Positions 8,313 to 16,301 of a stretch of 64,000 nucleotides of DNA are shown here, piece after piece. This DNA is from Infirmifilum lucidum. Lineage in GTDB: Archaea; Thermoproteota; Thermoprotei; Thermofilales; Thermofilaceae. The notes beneath the pieces are model-generated. The model ran no database searches, was not told the DNA's origin, and worked only from the letters and a program-made list of their open reading frames with translations. Each line of letters begins with the position of its first letter. The first letter of the stretch is position 1. Position numbers and translations under genes: made by a program. The stretch lies in assembly GCF_014876775.1 (NCBI RefSeq), contig NZ_CP062310.1, positions 372,001 through 436,000 of the forward strand, read 5' to 3'.

Positions 8313-9419
8313 CTATCTCTTCGCTGTTTTCTCCCACGCTATCCCCTTGCCGGAGAGGTTCCTCAGCGACCCGAGGATTAGGTATAGCTGTGACGCTATC
8401 CACGTCCTGTAGGGCTTGAGGGCTAGCAGTAGTATGCCCGCAGACAGCGCCGCCGCCGCTAGCACGTCCCCCTTTGCCGCCGCAGCGGACAGTAGTATTG
8501 CCGCTGCTAGCAGTAGCCATGGGTTTAGCAGGTGCAAGTATGCCTCCGCTACGAGTATTGGCTTCAAGCCCCTTGGGGCTCGCGGTACGCGCTTTAGCGT
8601 GTACGCGAAGTGCTGTACCAGGTGCTGGGCTCTCCTGACCCTCCAGGACGTGTAGCCCCTAGTGGGCAGGAACTCCACGCAAACGAGATCTTCGAGCGCC
8701 ACGGCCCTGTAGCCCTTCAAGGCTATGAGCGTCGCTGTGTGGCTGTCGTCAGAGCCCGTGTAGGTTGGGAAAGCTTTTACTTCATCAAGGAGCTTCCTCC
8801 TGAACGCCGCGAGCTCCCCGTGGAAGACGGGCGTCGAGTGCTTCTTGCTCTCGGCTACTCTGAGGGTGTTGTAGTAGCCCCTGTAGGTCTCCTCGACTCT
8901 CCCGGGGCTCCTGCCTGCAGGCACTTTGATGCACGTGACTGCTCCTACGGACGGGTCTGCGAGAACTGCTACGGCCCTCCTGAGCGTGTCCCTTGTAGCC
9001 CACGTCGAGTCTGCGTCTGAGACCACGACAACCTCTCCGGTCGCGTGGCTTAAGGCCGTGTTCAGTGCATGGGCTTTCCCCCTCCTCACGGGCTCCCGGA
9101 GCACTTTCACCTGGAGGTTGTTCCCCCTAGCCCACTCCTCCGCTATCTCCGGTGTTCTGTCGGTGCTCGCCGAGTCGACTACTATGACTTCTAGGCTGTC
9201 TCTCGGATAGTCTTGTGCCGCGATATCGTCGAGTTTCTGCTGTATTAGGGTTGCCTCGTTGTACGTTGGGACTATGACCGTGACCCTAGGGGTGTAGTTG
9301 AGGTCAGCTTTTATGTTCCAGGGCTTCTTGAGCCACACGGCCTTAGCGTACCAGTAGTATGCTAGCGGGATGCTAAAGTGTATGAACGCTAGTAGTAAGG
9401 CTACAGCCTCGAATATCAT
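8313..9419 (-). CDS. GT2 glycosyltransferase with membrane helices
   Basis: A 368-residue GT-A fold enzyme of the cellulose synthase/hyaluronan synthase-like GT2 group. One hydrophobic helix lies at residues 1-25 and two or three near the C-terminus (about 300-345). The catalytic domain has VTVIVPTYNEATLI, VIVVDSASTDRT, a DxD-type VVVSDADSTW, and the acceptor-side GSDDSHTATL with RVRRAQHLV in place of the usual QxxRW. It probably extends or starts a surface polysaccharide at the membrane. The gene sits between ATPase paralogue 3 and the remnant of a fourth, so it looks inserted into the ATPase array. Its last codons run straight into the ATPase remnant. Confidence 0.82.
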   Translation of the reverse strand: MIFEAVALLLAFIHFSIPLAYYWYAKAVWLKKPWNIKADLNYTPRVTVIVPTYNEATLIQQKLDDIAAQDYPRDSLEVIVVDSASTDRTPEIAEEWARGNNLQVKVLREPVRRGKAHALNTALSHATGEVVVVSDADSTWATRDTLRRAVAVLADPSVGAVTCIKVPAGRSPGRVEETYRGYYNTLRVAESKKHSTPVFHGELAAFRRKLLDEVKAFPTYTGSDDSHTATLIALKGYRAVALEDLVCVEFLPTRGYTSWRVRRAQHLVQHFAYTLKRVPRAPRGLKPILVAEAYLHLLNPWLLLAAAILLSAAAAKGDVLAAAALSAGILLLALKPYRTWIASQLYLILGSLRNLSGKGIAWEKTAKR

Positions 9420-9519
9420 TTTTTCTCTGCGGCTTCCGCGGGGAGGACTCCACCGCCACGTCTATGTGTTGAGGTGCTGCGCGCCGCCGTCTTGAGGCCA
9501 CGTCCGCCGGCGTCCACCT

Positions 9520-10581
9520 TCATAGGGCCTCGAGCGCCCTCCTAACAGCCTCCCTATGCAGGGGCATCTGCCATGCGAAAAATTCCCCAATGCCCAGCTC
9601 CCTGTCCACCGGCGGCGGTTCGTCAATCCACCCATGGGGCTCCCTAGACGGCAGATAGTCAACTATTAAGTTCTCCTCCACCAGCCTGTTTATCAGGTCT
9701 ACCATTGGCCTCTTGTCCTCAGCCTCCCTAAGCCTACGCCTAAGCACGTCGGGATCCTCCACAGCCTCCGCCAGCACCTCACGCTGAAGCGGAGTAAGCC
9801 TGTCCACGAAAGACCTAAGCTTCCTCTCACGTATGAAATTGCTGATAAAGACCTCAACGTTCCACCTGGCCTCGCAAAGCTTGGCTAGGTACCCGGGGTT
9901 CCCCCCGGTTACTCTCCACATGTCCTCGAGTGGGGGTTTCTCCCCCGGCAGTTGATCGTACAACCGCTTGAACCCCTCCCTTGGCATATTCCACATGGCT
10001 ACTATATGAGACCATCTATGTCTGCCGATCTTCTCCCTAGTCTCCCCCTCGCTTGAGCCCACCAGCACGACTATCTTCTCTACCGGCCTTGAGGGGTACT
10101 CTATGAAGTTGAGCAATATCTTCACGTATATCTCTGCCTTGTCTAAGCCAACCGCCTTGAATATGTCGTCCGCCAGAACAGCGATCCTCCTTTTGCCCCT
10201 CCTTATTGCCCATGTAATTAAGTTGAGAGCATACTCGACCAGAGCGGCGGGGGCCTCGCCGCCGACGGCCCCCGTCAGCCTCGTCAAGAGGCGTGCAAGC
10301 TTGTCCACAGCCAGCTTAGGCTTGAAATCGTCGGTGGCGATTAGCCTATCTCTAGCCTCCCTCTCGAGGGGGCTTATGTACACAACGCTGTAGCCCCTCT
10401 CGCGGAGCACCTCGAAGGCCTGCCTGAACAAAGCGGTCTTGCCGCAGCCCTCCGGCCCGTAGACCACCAGGGGGAAGCGGGTGCCCCTCTCTGCGAAGTC
10501 CCCGACCTGGCGGATGGCCACATCCCTATCCACGAACTCAACGTCCACACCCGGGACGAAGCGGAGCCTGATCCGCATCAT
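9520..10581 (-). CDS. AAA ATPase of the archaeal ATPase family, paralogue 3
   Basis: A 353-residue ATPase of the same family as those at 6.2-8.3 kb. It has Walker A GPEGCGKTAL, Walker B IAVLADDIF, VVVLVGSSEG, a VTGGNPGYLAKL stretch, and a closing WIDEPPPVDRELG and FAWQMPLHREAVRRAL. Its ATG lies on the stop codon of the MNT gene at 10581, so translation of the two is coupled. Here the order is HepT, MNT, ATPase, the reverse of the 5.3-8.3 kb module (ATPase, ATPase, MNT-HepT). The repeated association in both orders argues that ATPase and HEPN-MNT work together. The exact role of the ATPase is unknown. Confidence 0.8.
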   Translation of the reverse strand: MMRIRLRFVPGVDVEFVDRDVAIRQVGDFAERGTRFPLVVYGPEGCGKTALFRQAFEVLRERGYSVVYISPLEREARDRLIATDDFKPKLAVDKLARLLTRLTGAVGGEAPAALVEYALNLITWAIRRGKRRIAVLADDIFKAVGLDKAEIYVKILLNFIEYPSRPVEKIVVLVGSSEGETREKIGRHRWSHIVAMWNMPREGFKRLYDQLPGEKPPLEDMWRVTGGNPGYLAKLCEARWNVEVFISNFIRERKLRSFVDRLTPLQREVLAEAVEDPDVLRRRLREAEDKRPMVDLINRLVEENLIVDYLPSREPHGWIDEPPPVDRELGIGEFFAWQMPLHREAVRRALEAL

Positions 10582-10964
10582 TACCGCTCCACCGCCTCGA
10601 TCAGCCTTAGCTCGTCCAGCGCCCTGCTCAGCAACGCCTCGTAGAGCCCCGGTGCCTTCTCCACGACCACGATCCCCTTCAGCGCCCTTATTGTTAGCGT
10701 GGGCGGCGCCTCGTCTAGAGGGACTAGATCCACTGGCACTCCCAGCTCCATCTCCAGCCTCGCGCCCAGTGTTAGGTAGTAGTGCAGGTCGGCGTCAACA
10801 GCGTAGACTGCAACGTCTACGTCTCTGTACACCTCGCCCTCCGCGAAGCTCCCGAAGACCGTGGCCAGGAGGACTTTTGGCTCCGTCCCCAGAATCCTCC
10901 TCAGCCCTCCTAGCACCTCCTCCCTCCTCCCCCTGTAGTAGGTGTACCTCTCCTCAAACTCCAT
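10581..10964 (-). CDS. MNT-type nucleotidyltransferase (MntA-like antitoxin)
   Basis: About 127 residues with the minimal nucleotidyltransferase signature VFGSFAEGEVYRDVDVAVY, where the GS loop and paired aspartates bind metal and ATP. In characterised HepT-MntA pairs this protein AMPylates a tyrosine of the HepT RNase to silence it. I prefer the ATG at 10964, which overlaps the end of the HepT gene by 11 bases; an upstream in-frame start at 10985 adds seven residues. The gene ends on the start codon of ATPase paralogue 3. Family assignment is firm, and the antitoxin role is from known relatives. Confidence 0.78.
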   Translation of the reverse strand: MEFEERYTYYRGRREEVLGGLRRILGTEPKVLLATVFGSFAEGEVYRDVDVAVYAVDADLHYYLTLGARLEMELGVPVDLVPLDEAPPTLTIRALKGIVVVEKAPGLYEALLSRALDELRLIEAVER

Positions 10965-11217
10965 AGAGCCTTTTAATCCTCTCAACGAGGCTTACTACCT
11001 TTTTAAAATTCCTTCTCGCTTCGTCATGTATTTTCTTGTCGTCCACGACCCAGTACCTGTGGACGAGGAGGTTCCTCAACCTTATGAGCCTAGCCACGTC
11101 CTCCACCTCATCCACGGTTACAAGCCCCCTCTCGGCGAGGAGCCTCAACGTCGCAGTCGGAGTCTCTGGGGCTAGGCTAAAGCCCCTCCTGGCTATGTGG
11201 TGTAGAGCCGCGGTCAA
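10954..11217 (-). CDS. HepT-like HEPN protein, N-terminally shortened
   Basis: An 87-residue product with the HepT motif LRNLLVHRYW (R-x4-H-x-Y) and a following helix, so the RNase active site is present. Full HepT proteins are about 130-140 residues. Here only about eight more in-frame codons precede the TTG at 11217 before a stop, so most of the first helices is missing. The adjacent end of the flippase gene (stop at 11262) may mark the point where the 5' part was lost. It overlaps the MNT gene downstream. It is either a reduced but working toxin or a remnant, and the sequence alone does not decide. Confidence 0.6.
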   Translation of the reverse strand: MTAALHHIARRGFSLAPETPTATLRLLAERGLVTVDEVEDVARLIRLRNLLVHRYWVVDDKKIHDEARRNFKKVVSLVERIKRLYGV

Positions 11218-11261
11218 CGCCTCGACGAGCCCTCGACGAGCACCGCTTTAGCGTGCCTAGC

Positions 11262-12719
11262 TCAGTGGCAGTGCTGCTTCTTCCCTGGCGTCTCCGCCGG
11301 GCCGGCTGTAAGGCTGTGGAATTGCCTGAGTAGTACCGCCACGTCTGCTGGGGCGAGTGCGCCGGTTTTCAGGGCTAGGATGGCATATGCGGCGGCGTAG
11401 ATTGCGAGGCCTAGGGCTGCCTTGAGTAGCTGGTGCGCCTGGAGTAGTAGTGGCAGTGCTGCCGGCAGCGCGGCTAGTAGTGCCGGGGGTAGTGGCTTGA
11501 GCGTGTAGGCTTTCACCCCTGCTTTTAGAGCCGTGTAGGCGAGCCACGCAGCCTGGGACGCTGCTAGTGTTGCCGCGACTCCCAGGGCGTGTAGCGCCCG
11601 GGTGAGGGGGTATACTGTTGCTAGCTGTACGAGGTTTGCGAGGACGGATGCCTCCAGTACTGTCATGTTGTCTCCCTTGGCTACCAGGTACTGCGCGAGC
11701 CCTGCGGAGCCCGCTAGTGGGAGCAGGTACTGCAGGGCCAGTATCCTGAGGGGCCACGCGGCGCCCGCGTACTCCGCGCCGTAGACTGCGTGAACTAGGG
11801 GTTCTGCGTAGAGTAGGGTGTAGACTGCCAGCGGTGTTGCCACTAGGGCTGAGCTTTTCACGACGTGGCTTAGAGCTCTCTCCTCGCTGTTGTTTGAGGC
11901 TGAGATGTAGGGTAGGGCCATGGAGGAAAAAGGCGCGACCAGAACCCCCAGTAGGGCGGTGAAGTTCATCGCTACTGCCAGCCCTCCTATGTCTGTATTG
12001 CTCAGGAGCATGCCCATTATAGCCGTGCGGGTAAATGCTACGAGTGCCCCGATGACTCCTGGCAGCCAGAGCGGGATACCGAAGGCGAGCACGCGCCCCA
12101 GCCCCGAGAGAGTCGGCCTCCATGCCCCTATGGTTCTCGAGTAGACCGCGAGTACGAGTAGGGACGCCGCGACGTACGCCAGGCTGTGGCCCAGCACCGC
12201 GCCGTAGTAGCCTGCTAGCAGGGCTAGGCTTGTCACCAGGAGGGCTCTCAGGAGCTGCAACGCAACGCCAGCCTTGGCAGTCACGTCTGGCCTGCCTACG
12301 GCTGTGAGGAGACCCGACGTCGAGAAGAGTACCGAGAAGGCTAGAGCTATCGAGGCGAGAGAGACCAGCTGTGCTAGCTGAGGCCTGTTGACTGCTGACG
12401 CTAGTAGCCGTGAGGCCGCCGTGCCGAGGGCTGCTAGAGCTAGAGTGTTTATTATTGCGAGTGTCACGGCAGCGTCCAGGTAGCGTTTAGCCTTTTGCTT
12501 CTCCCGGGAGGCATACCTTACTGTAGCCTGGTCTACGCCAAACCACGAGAACACTGCTAGGAGGCTCGCGGCGGAGATCGAGAGGCTGTAGAGCCCGTAC
12601 CCGTCGGGCCCGAGGATCCTGGCGACGAGTATCGAAGCTATCCCGGCTACGAGCGTGGCTGTTAGCTGGCCTGCCGTGAGCCAGAAGGCGCCTCTTAGGA
12701 AGTACTCTGGTTCAGCCAT
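11262..12719 (-). CDS. Wzx/MATE-like oligosaccharide flippase
   Basis: A 485-residue protein with about 12-14 transmembrane helices, starting EYFLRGAFWLTAGQLTATLVAGIA, the opening typical of RfbX/Wzx flippases of the MOP superfamily. These move lipid-linked oligosaccharides across the membrane. Here it would carry the glycan built by the surrounding glycosyltransferases to the outside for S-layer or surface attachment. The length is normal for the family. The ATG at 12719 lies 43 bases after the stop of the next upstream gene, so it is probably part of the 15174-to-11262 transcript. The cargo is not determined. Confidence 0.82.
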   Translation of the reverse strand: MAEPEYFLRGAFWLTAGQLTATLVAGIASILVARILGPDGYGLYSLSISAASLLAVFSWFGVDQATVRYASREKQKAKRYLDAAVTLAIINTLALAALGTAASRLLASAVNRPQLAQLVSLASIALAFSVLFSTSGLLTAVGRPDVTAKAGVALQLLRALLVTSLALLAGYYGAVLGHSLAYVAASLLVLAVYSRTIGAWRPTLSGLGRVLAFGIPLWLPGVIGALVAFTRTAIMGMLLSNTDIGGLAVAMNFTALLGVLVAPFSSMALPYISASNNSEERALSHVVKSSALVATPLAVYTLLYAEPLVHAVYGAEYAGAAWPLRILALQYLLPLAGSAGLAQYLVAKGDNMTVLEASVLANLVQLATVYPLTRALHALGVAATLAASQAAWLAYTALKAGVKAYTLKPLPPALLAALPAALPLLLQAHQLLKAALGLAIYAAAYAILALKTGALAPADVAVLLRQFHSLTAGPAETPGKKQHCH

Positions 12720-12762
12720 GGTGTCCTTGGGGTCTACCGGTGTTTGCCCTGTTGAGGGGGCC

Positions 12763-13224
12763 TCACAGCACCACCCTGTAGAATGAAGGCGTGTTCAAGT
12801 AGCTCAGCCCAACAAGGACTACTCTCCTCGCGTCTCCCGCCAGGGCTAGTAGCCCCTCAGCCGCGGCCCTCGCCCCAAGCCTCAGTGCTAGGCCCACCTT
12901 GTAGCTTATGTAGCGTAGCCCTGCCTCGTAGGCCCTTATCACCAGGGCTTTCTGGGGCCACACCTTCTCGAGTATGGAGAGTATGGAGTCCAGGAGGACT
13001 GGGCTCCTTATGTAGTTGAGGCGGGACGCGAGGACGAGTATTGCCCGCTCCGCGGGCTTGAGCTTCCAGTATGCCCCTGTACGCCTTGCCTTAGTGAGGG
13101 CGGCGCGCACAAGCCTCGGCGTTACCTGTACCTCGATGCTGGTGTTGAGTTGTTGCCCGCGGAGACGGGCTGAGCCCTCGCACCCCGCCATAAACGAGCC
13201 TGGGGTATAATTCACTGAACGCAT
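12763..13224 (-). CDS. Small protein of unknown function
   Basis: I do not recognise this 153-residue protein. From about residue 35 it is helical and basic, with VTPRLVRAALTKARRTGAYWKLKPAERAI, and it ends in a stretch with moderate hydrophobicity but no clear membrane helix. The ATG at 13224 is 21 bases downstream of the end of the GT-C-like gene, and the flippase gene follows after 43 bases, so it probably works with the glycan genes. The first ~30 residues look poorly structured, and the ATG at residue 12 is an alternative start. Confidence 0.55.
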   Translation of the reverse strand: MRSVNYTPGSFMAGCEGSARLRGQQLNTSIEVQVTPRLVRAALTKARRTGAYWKLKPAERAILVLASRLNYIRSPVLLDSILSILEKVWPQKALVIRAYEAGLRYISYKVGLALRLGARAAAEGLLALAGDARRVVLVGLSYLNTPSFYRVVL

Positions 13225-13245
13225 AAATAATTTTCTAGTGAGTGC

Positions 13246-15174
13246 CTAGGGTTTTACGAGGTACACTTTGAACGTAGCGTTAGTGTCTACCGGCACGATT
13301 GTGGCGTTACAGGGGCCTCGTTGGAGCTCTCCCTGCGTGACGATCAAGGTGGGCGTGACTGTAATGTTGCACGGGAGCGTCGCAGAGCTACTCCAAAGCC
13401 ACGCGAGCTGTTGCGGAGAGGGGTTCCTCATGTAGAGGTGTATGAACCTGGCTATACTGGGCTCTGCGGCTATAGCTGTGTGGTTTCCCGCCGCTACGAG
13501 CCAGGCTGTCTTGTTCATCTCGGCCAGCACGTGGGGCGCATTGCCCGGAACCATCGCGTAGGGGAACTCGCGTATGCTCGAGGCGTACTTTGAAGTCATT
13601 GGCGAGCCCGCTATGTAGTATGCCGATGGGAGCGCTACGGCCGCCGCCAGCGCGGCGGCTACTAGCCTCCCGTCTGCCCGGGTTTCTAAGAGGGCCAGGA
13701 AGGCTACTGGCGCCAGGATCGGGGAGACCTGTATTAGGAACCTGTACCACGTCGCCGCGGCCGTGTAGGGGGCGATTAGAGGCGAGGTTCCAGCGAGCAG
13801 GAGTGCTAGCGCAGCCACGGCAGTATACCTGGGCTTGTGCCGCGACAGGGAGGCGGGGAGCAGTAGGGGCGCTAGGCCTGCTACGAGGTACGCCAGGGTT
13901 TGTGGGGCCTCGCTGTAGTAGTCGTAGGGCACGAGGCCGGGTGGGACTACCTGCGTGTAGGGGTTTGGGGTTACGGGGGCTCCCCAGTACCAGAGTTCGA
14001 GGAGCGTTGAGGCGGTTAGGGCTACTAGCGGCGGTGCGGGTTTCTCACGCCTCTTTAGGGCCTCCCAGAGCCAGTAGGCCGATACTGCTACTGCCGCGAA
14101 GGCTGTTACTTCGTGCGACAGCGCCGTGAGGACGAGCAGTGTAGCCTTGGAGAGCGGGCCTAGGGCTGCAGTGTCGAGAGCCGCCAGTGTTGCCAGCAGG
14201 AGTATGCTTCCGAGGAGCTGCCTCTGGTAGTCCCAAGATATTCTGAGGTTGAGGATGTAGAGCGCTGAGAGGAGCGAGGCTACGTAGCCCTTCCTCCAGT
14301 CCTTCGAGAGCCTCGCGGCGAACACGCATGTAACGGCAGCTAGGGCCCCGTAGGCTATGGGCGGGTATAGCTTGAAGGCTAGCCAGGCGCCGGCGAGCCT
14401 TGCTGGTAGGGCGAGGACGATGTCCAGGAGCGGGGGTATGTGCCTCATCCCTCCCATCCAGTAGTGGGGGGCGAAGGGGTTGGGCTTCTCGAGAAAGTCG
14501 CTGAGGTGGGCTACGTACTCGACGGTATCCCAGCCTACGTGCCACGGCCAGTACTTCAGCTCTGGGTACAGCCTCACGATGAATGCTGTCAGGAAGGCTA
14601 GGGGTATAGCCCTGCGGGGCGTGCCTATGTCCAGTCTCCTGGCTAGGGTGGGCTTCGCCCTCTCTAGCACCTGATGTAGAGTGTACGCGTCTGCGAGGGC
14701 TACCGGTCGCGAGAGTAGCAGGTGTACTAGCGAGGGTACGAGGTTTAGGGCCGAGAGAACTACTACGAGTAGGGCCAGCGGTAGGGCTCTGGGCGTGTAC
14801 ACCGTGCCTACCGGTGGGTTCATGAGGTCGTAGTCCAGCATCGACTGGAGGGTTGAGGCTAGTCGGGCGTAGAGCAGGAGGACGGCGTAGACGAGGTTGA
14901 GCACGTAGGTTGAGGCAACGCTGTGGCTCGCCGAGAACACCTTGACGTTGATTGCCACGGCTGCGAGGGTGAGGGCGAAGTCCGCCCACAGCAGGTAGTC
15001 TAGGCGCACTATTGTGTCGAGGCTTGGGTTGTCCTTGAAAGCCAGCACGCCGTAGAGGCCCGCTAGTAGGCCGAGCGCGTTCATGAGGACTGCGGCTAGT
15101 AACTGTAAACGCTTGCTACAGGGCCTCACGCGCACTTCAATCTTCCTGGGAGTAATGCGATAAATGTTTTTCAT
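13246..15174 (-). CDS. Large polytopic membrane protein, GT-C-like
   Basis: A 642-residue protein with about 12-13 hydrophobic helices across residues 25-520 and a final ~130-residue part outside the membrane bundle. The first long loop after the early helices carries YPELKYWPWHVGWDTVEYVAHL. An acidic residue at that place is typical of the first extracytoplasmic loop of GT-C enzymes, which take sugars from polyprenyl-phosphate donors. No WWDYG motif is present, so it is not an AglB-type oligosaccharyltransferase. A glycosyltransferase role is inference from topology and neighbours. It is first in its operon, divergent from the gene at 15.26 kb, with about 80 bases between. Confidence 0.65.
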   Translation of the reverse strand: MKNIYRITPRKIEVRVRPCSKRLQLLAAVLMNALGLLAGLYGVLAFKDNPSLDTIVRLDYLLWADFALTLAAVAINVKVFSASHSVASTYVLNLVYAVLLLYARLASTLQSMLDYDLMNPPVGTVYTPRALPLALLVVVLSALNLVPSLVHLLLSRPVALADAYTLHQVLERAKPTLARRLDIGTPRRAIPLAFLTAFIVRLYPELKYWPWHVGWDTVEYVAHLSDFLEKPNPFAPHYWMGGMRHIPPLLDIVLALPARLAGAWLAFKLYPPIAYGALAAVTCVFAARLSKDWRKGYVASLLSALYILNLRISWDYQRQLLGSILLLATLAALDTAALGPLSKATLLVLTALSHEVTAFAAVAVSAYWLWEALKRREKPAPPLVALTASTLLELWYWGAPVTPNPYTQVVPPGLVPYDYYSEAPQTLAYLVAGLAPLLLPASLSRHKPRYTAVAALALLLAGTSPLIAPYTAAATWYRFLIQVSPILAPVAFLALLETRADGRLVAAALAAAVALPSAYYIAGSPMTSKYASSIREFPYAMVPGNAPHVLAEMNKTAWLVAAGNHTAIAAEPSIARFIHLYMRNPSPQQLAWLWSSSATLPCNITVTPTLIVTQGELQRGPCNATIVPVDTNATFKVYLVKP

Positions 15175-15257
15175 TTCGCAAAAGGGCTGGAAGCCTTGCT
15201 CTCGCGCCTGCTATAACAAAGTATAAGTACTCGCTTAGGGGCTTGCCCAGTGTAGCG

Positions 15258-15956
15258 ATGACGAGGGTTTCGGCGTACCAGGGTTTCGGCGTCTCCCTAG
15301 TAGTGGCTGGCTCTATCCTGGCTACTGCCACCTACCTCTTCATGGGCTTTACGCCCCTCGTGGCGCTCTGGTTTGGGCTTGCAGTGGTGGGCGCCAGTAT
15401 GGCTTTGACGCCCCAGCGCATTACTCTCTCGAGGGAGCTGCTCGGGCTTGTGGAGTCTTCTCTCGTGAACATGGCCGTTGCACTGGAGTTCTTCAGGGTT
15501 GGTAGCTACAACGCGTACGCGTCCTACGGGGGCGACGTGTACGTCTTCGTCTCCAAGAAGCCCCTCTCAAGCTTGCCCAGGGAGAGGCCCGAGTTCTTCG
15601 TGAGGGTCGAGGGCGATAACGTCCTCGTTGCCCTCAGGTCTCCTGTTAGCGGGCTTATCCCGGGGGCTGGGGACTTCTGTAGCCTCGTCGAGGAGGTTGC
15701 CGTGGACAGGCTCGGGCTCGCGGAGTGGGTTAGGTGCGTTGAGAGAGGTGAGGGGGCGCTCGTCGAGTTTAGGGGTGTTAAGACCTCTTCGCCTTACAGG
15801 CTTTCGACGAGTGCAGGTAGTGTCTACGGCATTATAGCGGGGAGCGTCATGGCTGTGGTGAGGGGTAGCGCTACTGTTGTAAGCGATACCCTGGAGGGTG
15901 ACTTGAGGAGGGTTGTCGTGAGGGGTGGGGTTGGTGGAGAGGGACTACCTGGCTAA
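15258..15956 (+). CDS. Membrane-anchored protein of unknown function
   Basis: About 232 residues. Two adjacent hydrophobic helices (residues ~12-55 from the preferred start) are followed by a soluble domain of about 150 residues with many beta-like stretches and two cysteines, and then a weak hydrophobic segment near residue 190. I do not recognise the family. The start is uncertain: a TTG at 15243 is open, but the ATG at 15258 fits better with a TATA-like element (agtataagta, about 15219-15228). It overlaps the next small membrane gene and precedes the MoxR operon, so it may belong to that functional group. Confidence 0.55.
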   Translation: MTRVSAYQGFGVSLVVAGSILATATYLFMGFTPLVALWFGLAVVGASMALTPQRITLSRELLGLVESSLVNMAVALEFFRVGSYNAYASYGGDVYVFVSKKPLSSLPRERPEFFVRVEGDNVLVALRSPVSGLIPGAGDFCSLVEEVAVDRLGLAEWVRCVERGEGALVEFRGVKTSSPYRLSTSAGSVYGIIAGSVMAVVRGSATVVSDTLEGDLRRVVVRGGVGGEGLPG

Positions 15957-16185
15957 CACCGTGCTCGCACTCGCCGTTTTCCTGGCTTTCTGGGCTCTGT
16001 ACTCGCTGGGCGAGGGCAGGGTTGACGCCTATATATCGGTCTATACTCTTGAGTACTTTGTCGTGAAGGCTTTGTTCAGGCCTAGGCGTGTCACGAGGGA
16101 CTACCTGGCTGCCGTCCTCTTCGCTGTATTCGTGGCTATAGTTGTCTACAGGGTGCTCGAGGTGCTCGGCTTACACGCTGTTTAA
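15934..16185 (+). CDS. Small membrane protein, unknown
   Basis: About 84 residues with two hydrophobic helices, one at roughly residues 6-24 and one at 57-76, separated by a short loop with FRPRR. No family is recognised. The GTG at 15934 is preferred because the coding-like sequence starts there (VERDYLANTV); a GTG at 15925 adds three residues. It overlaps the 3' end of the preceding gene, so both are probably translated from one message. It could be a partner of the preceding membrane-anchored protein. Confidence 0.5.
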   Translation: MERDYLANTVLALAVFLAFWALYSLGEGRVDAYISVYTLEYFVVKALFRPRRVTRDYLAAVLFAVFVAIVVYRVLEVLGLHAV

Positions 16186-16287
16186 GCGCCTGAGCACCTT
16201 CTATGTCTCGGCCGGGGCTCAGCGGACACGACTCCGTAAGGGCCATTGCGGGTTCGTCAAAAGTTATTTAAGGGCGTGCTGGGAATC

Positions 16288-16297
16288 AGGAGGGGGG
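16288..16297 (+). promoter_or_regulatory. Shine-Dalgarno-like site and upstream TATA element
   Basis: The purine-rich AGGAGGGGGG at 16288-16297 lies just before the TTG at 16302 and supports that start. A TATA-like gttatttaag at 16263-16272 lies upstream and could be the promoter of the MoxR operon. Spacing would put the transcript start very near the ribosome site, so one of the two calls may be imprecise. Confidence 0.4.
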
Positions 16298-16301
16298 CTT
16301 T

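Noticed and set aside
11257-12123. Long minus-strand open frame of 288 codons within the flippase gene
   Set aside because: It is rich in Arg, Pro, Gly and Ser without any domain-like pattern and lies in a shifted frame of a clear membrane protein gene; GC-rich DNA gives such frames.
14045-14989. 314-codon frame inside the GT-C-like gene
   Set aside because: Shifted-frame shadow rich in Arg and Pro; the other frame has clear membrane helices.
13246-15174. Possible AglB oligosaccharyltransferase
   Set aside because: Size and topology fit loosely, but no WWDYG motif is present in it or in the other large membrane proteins here.
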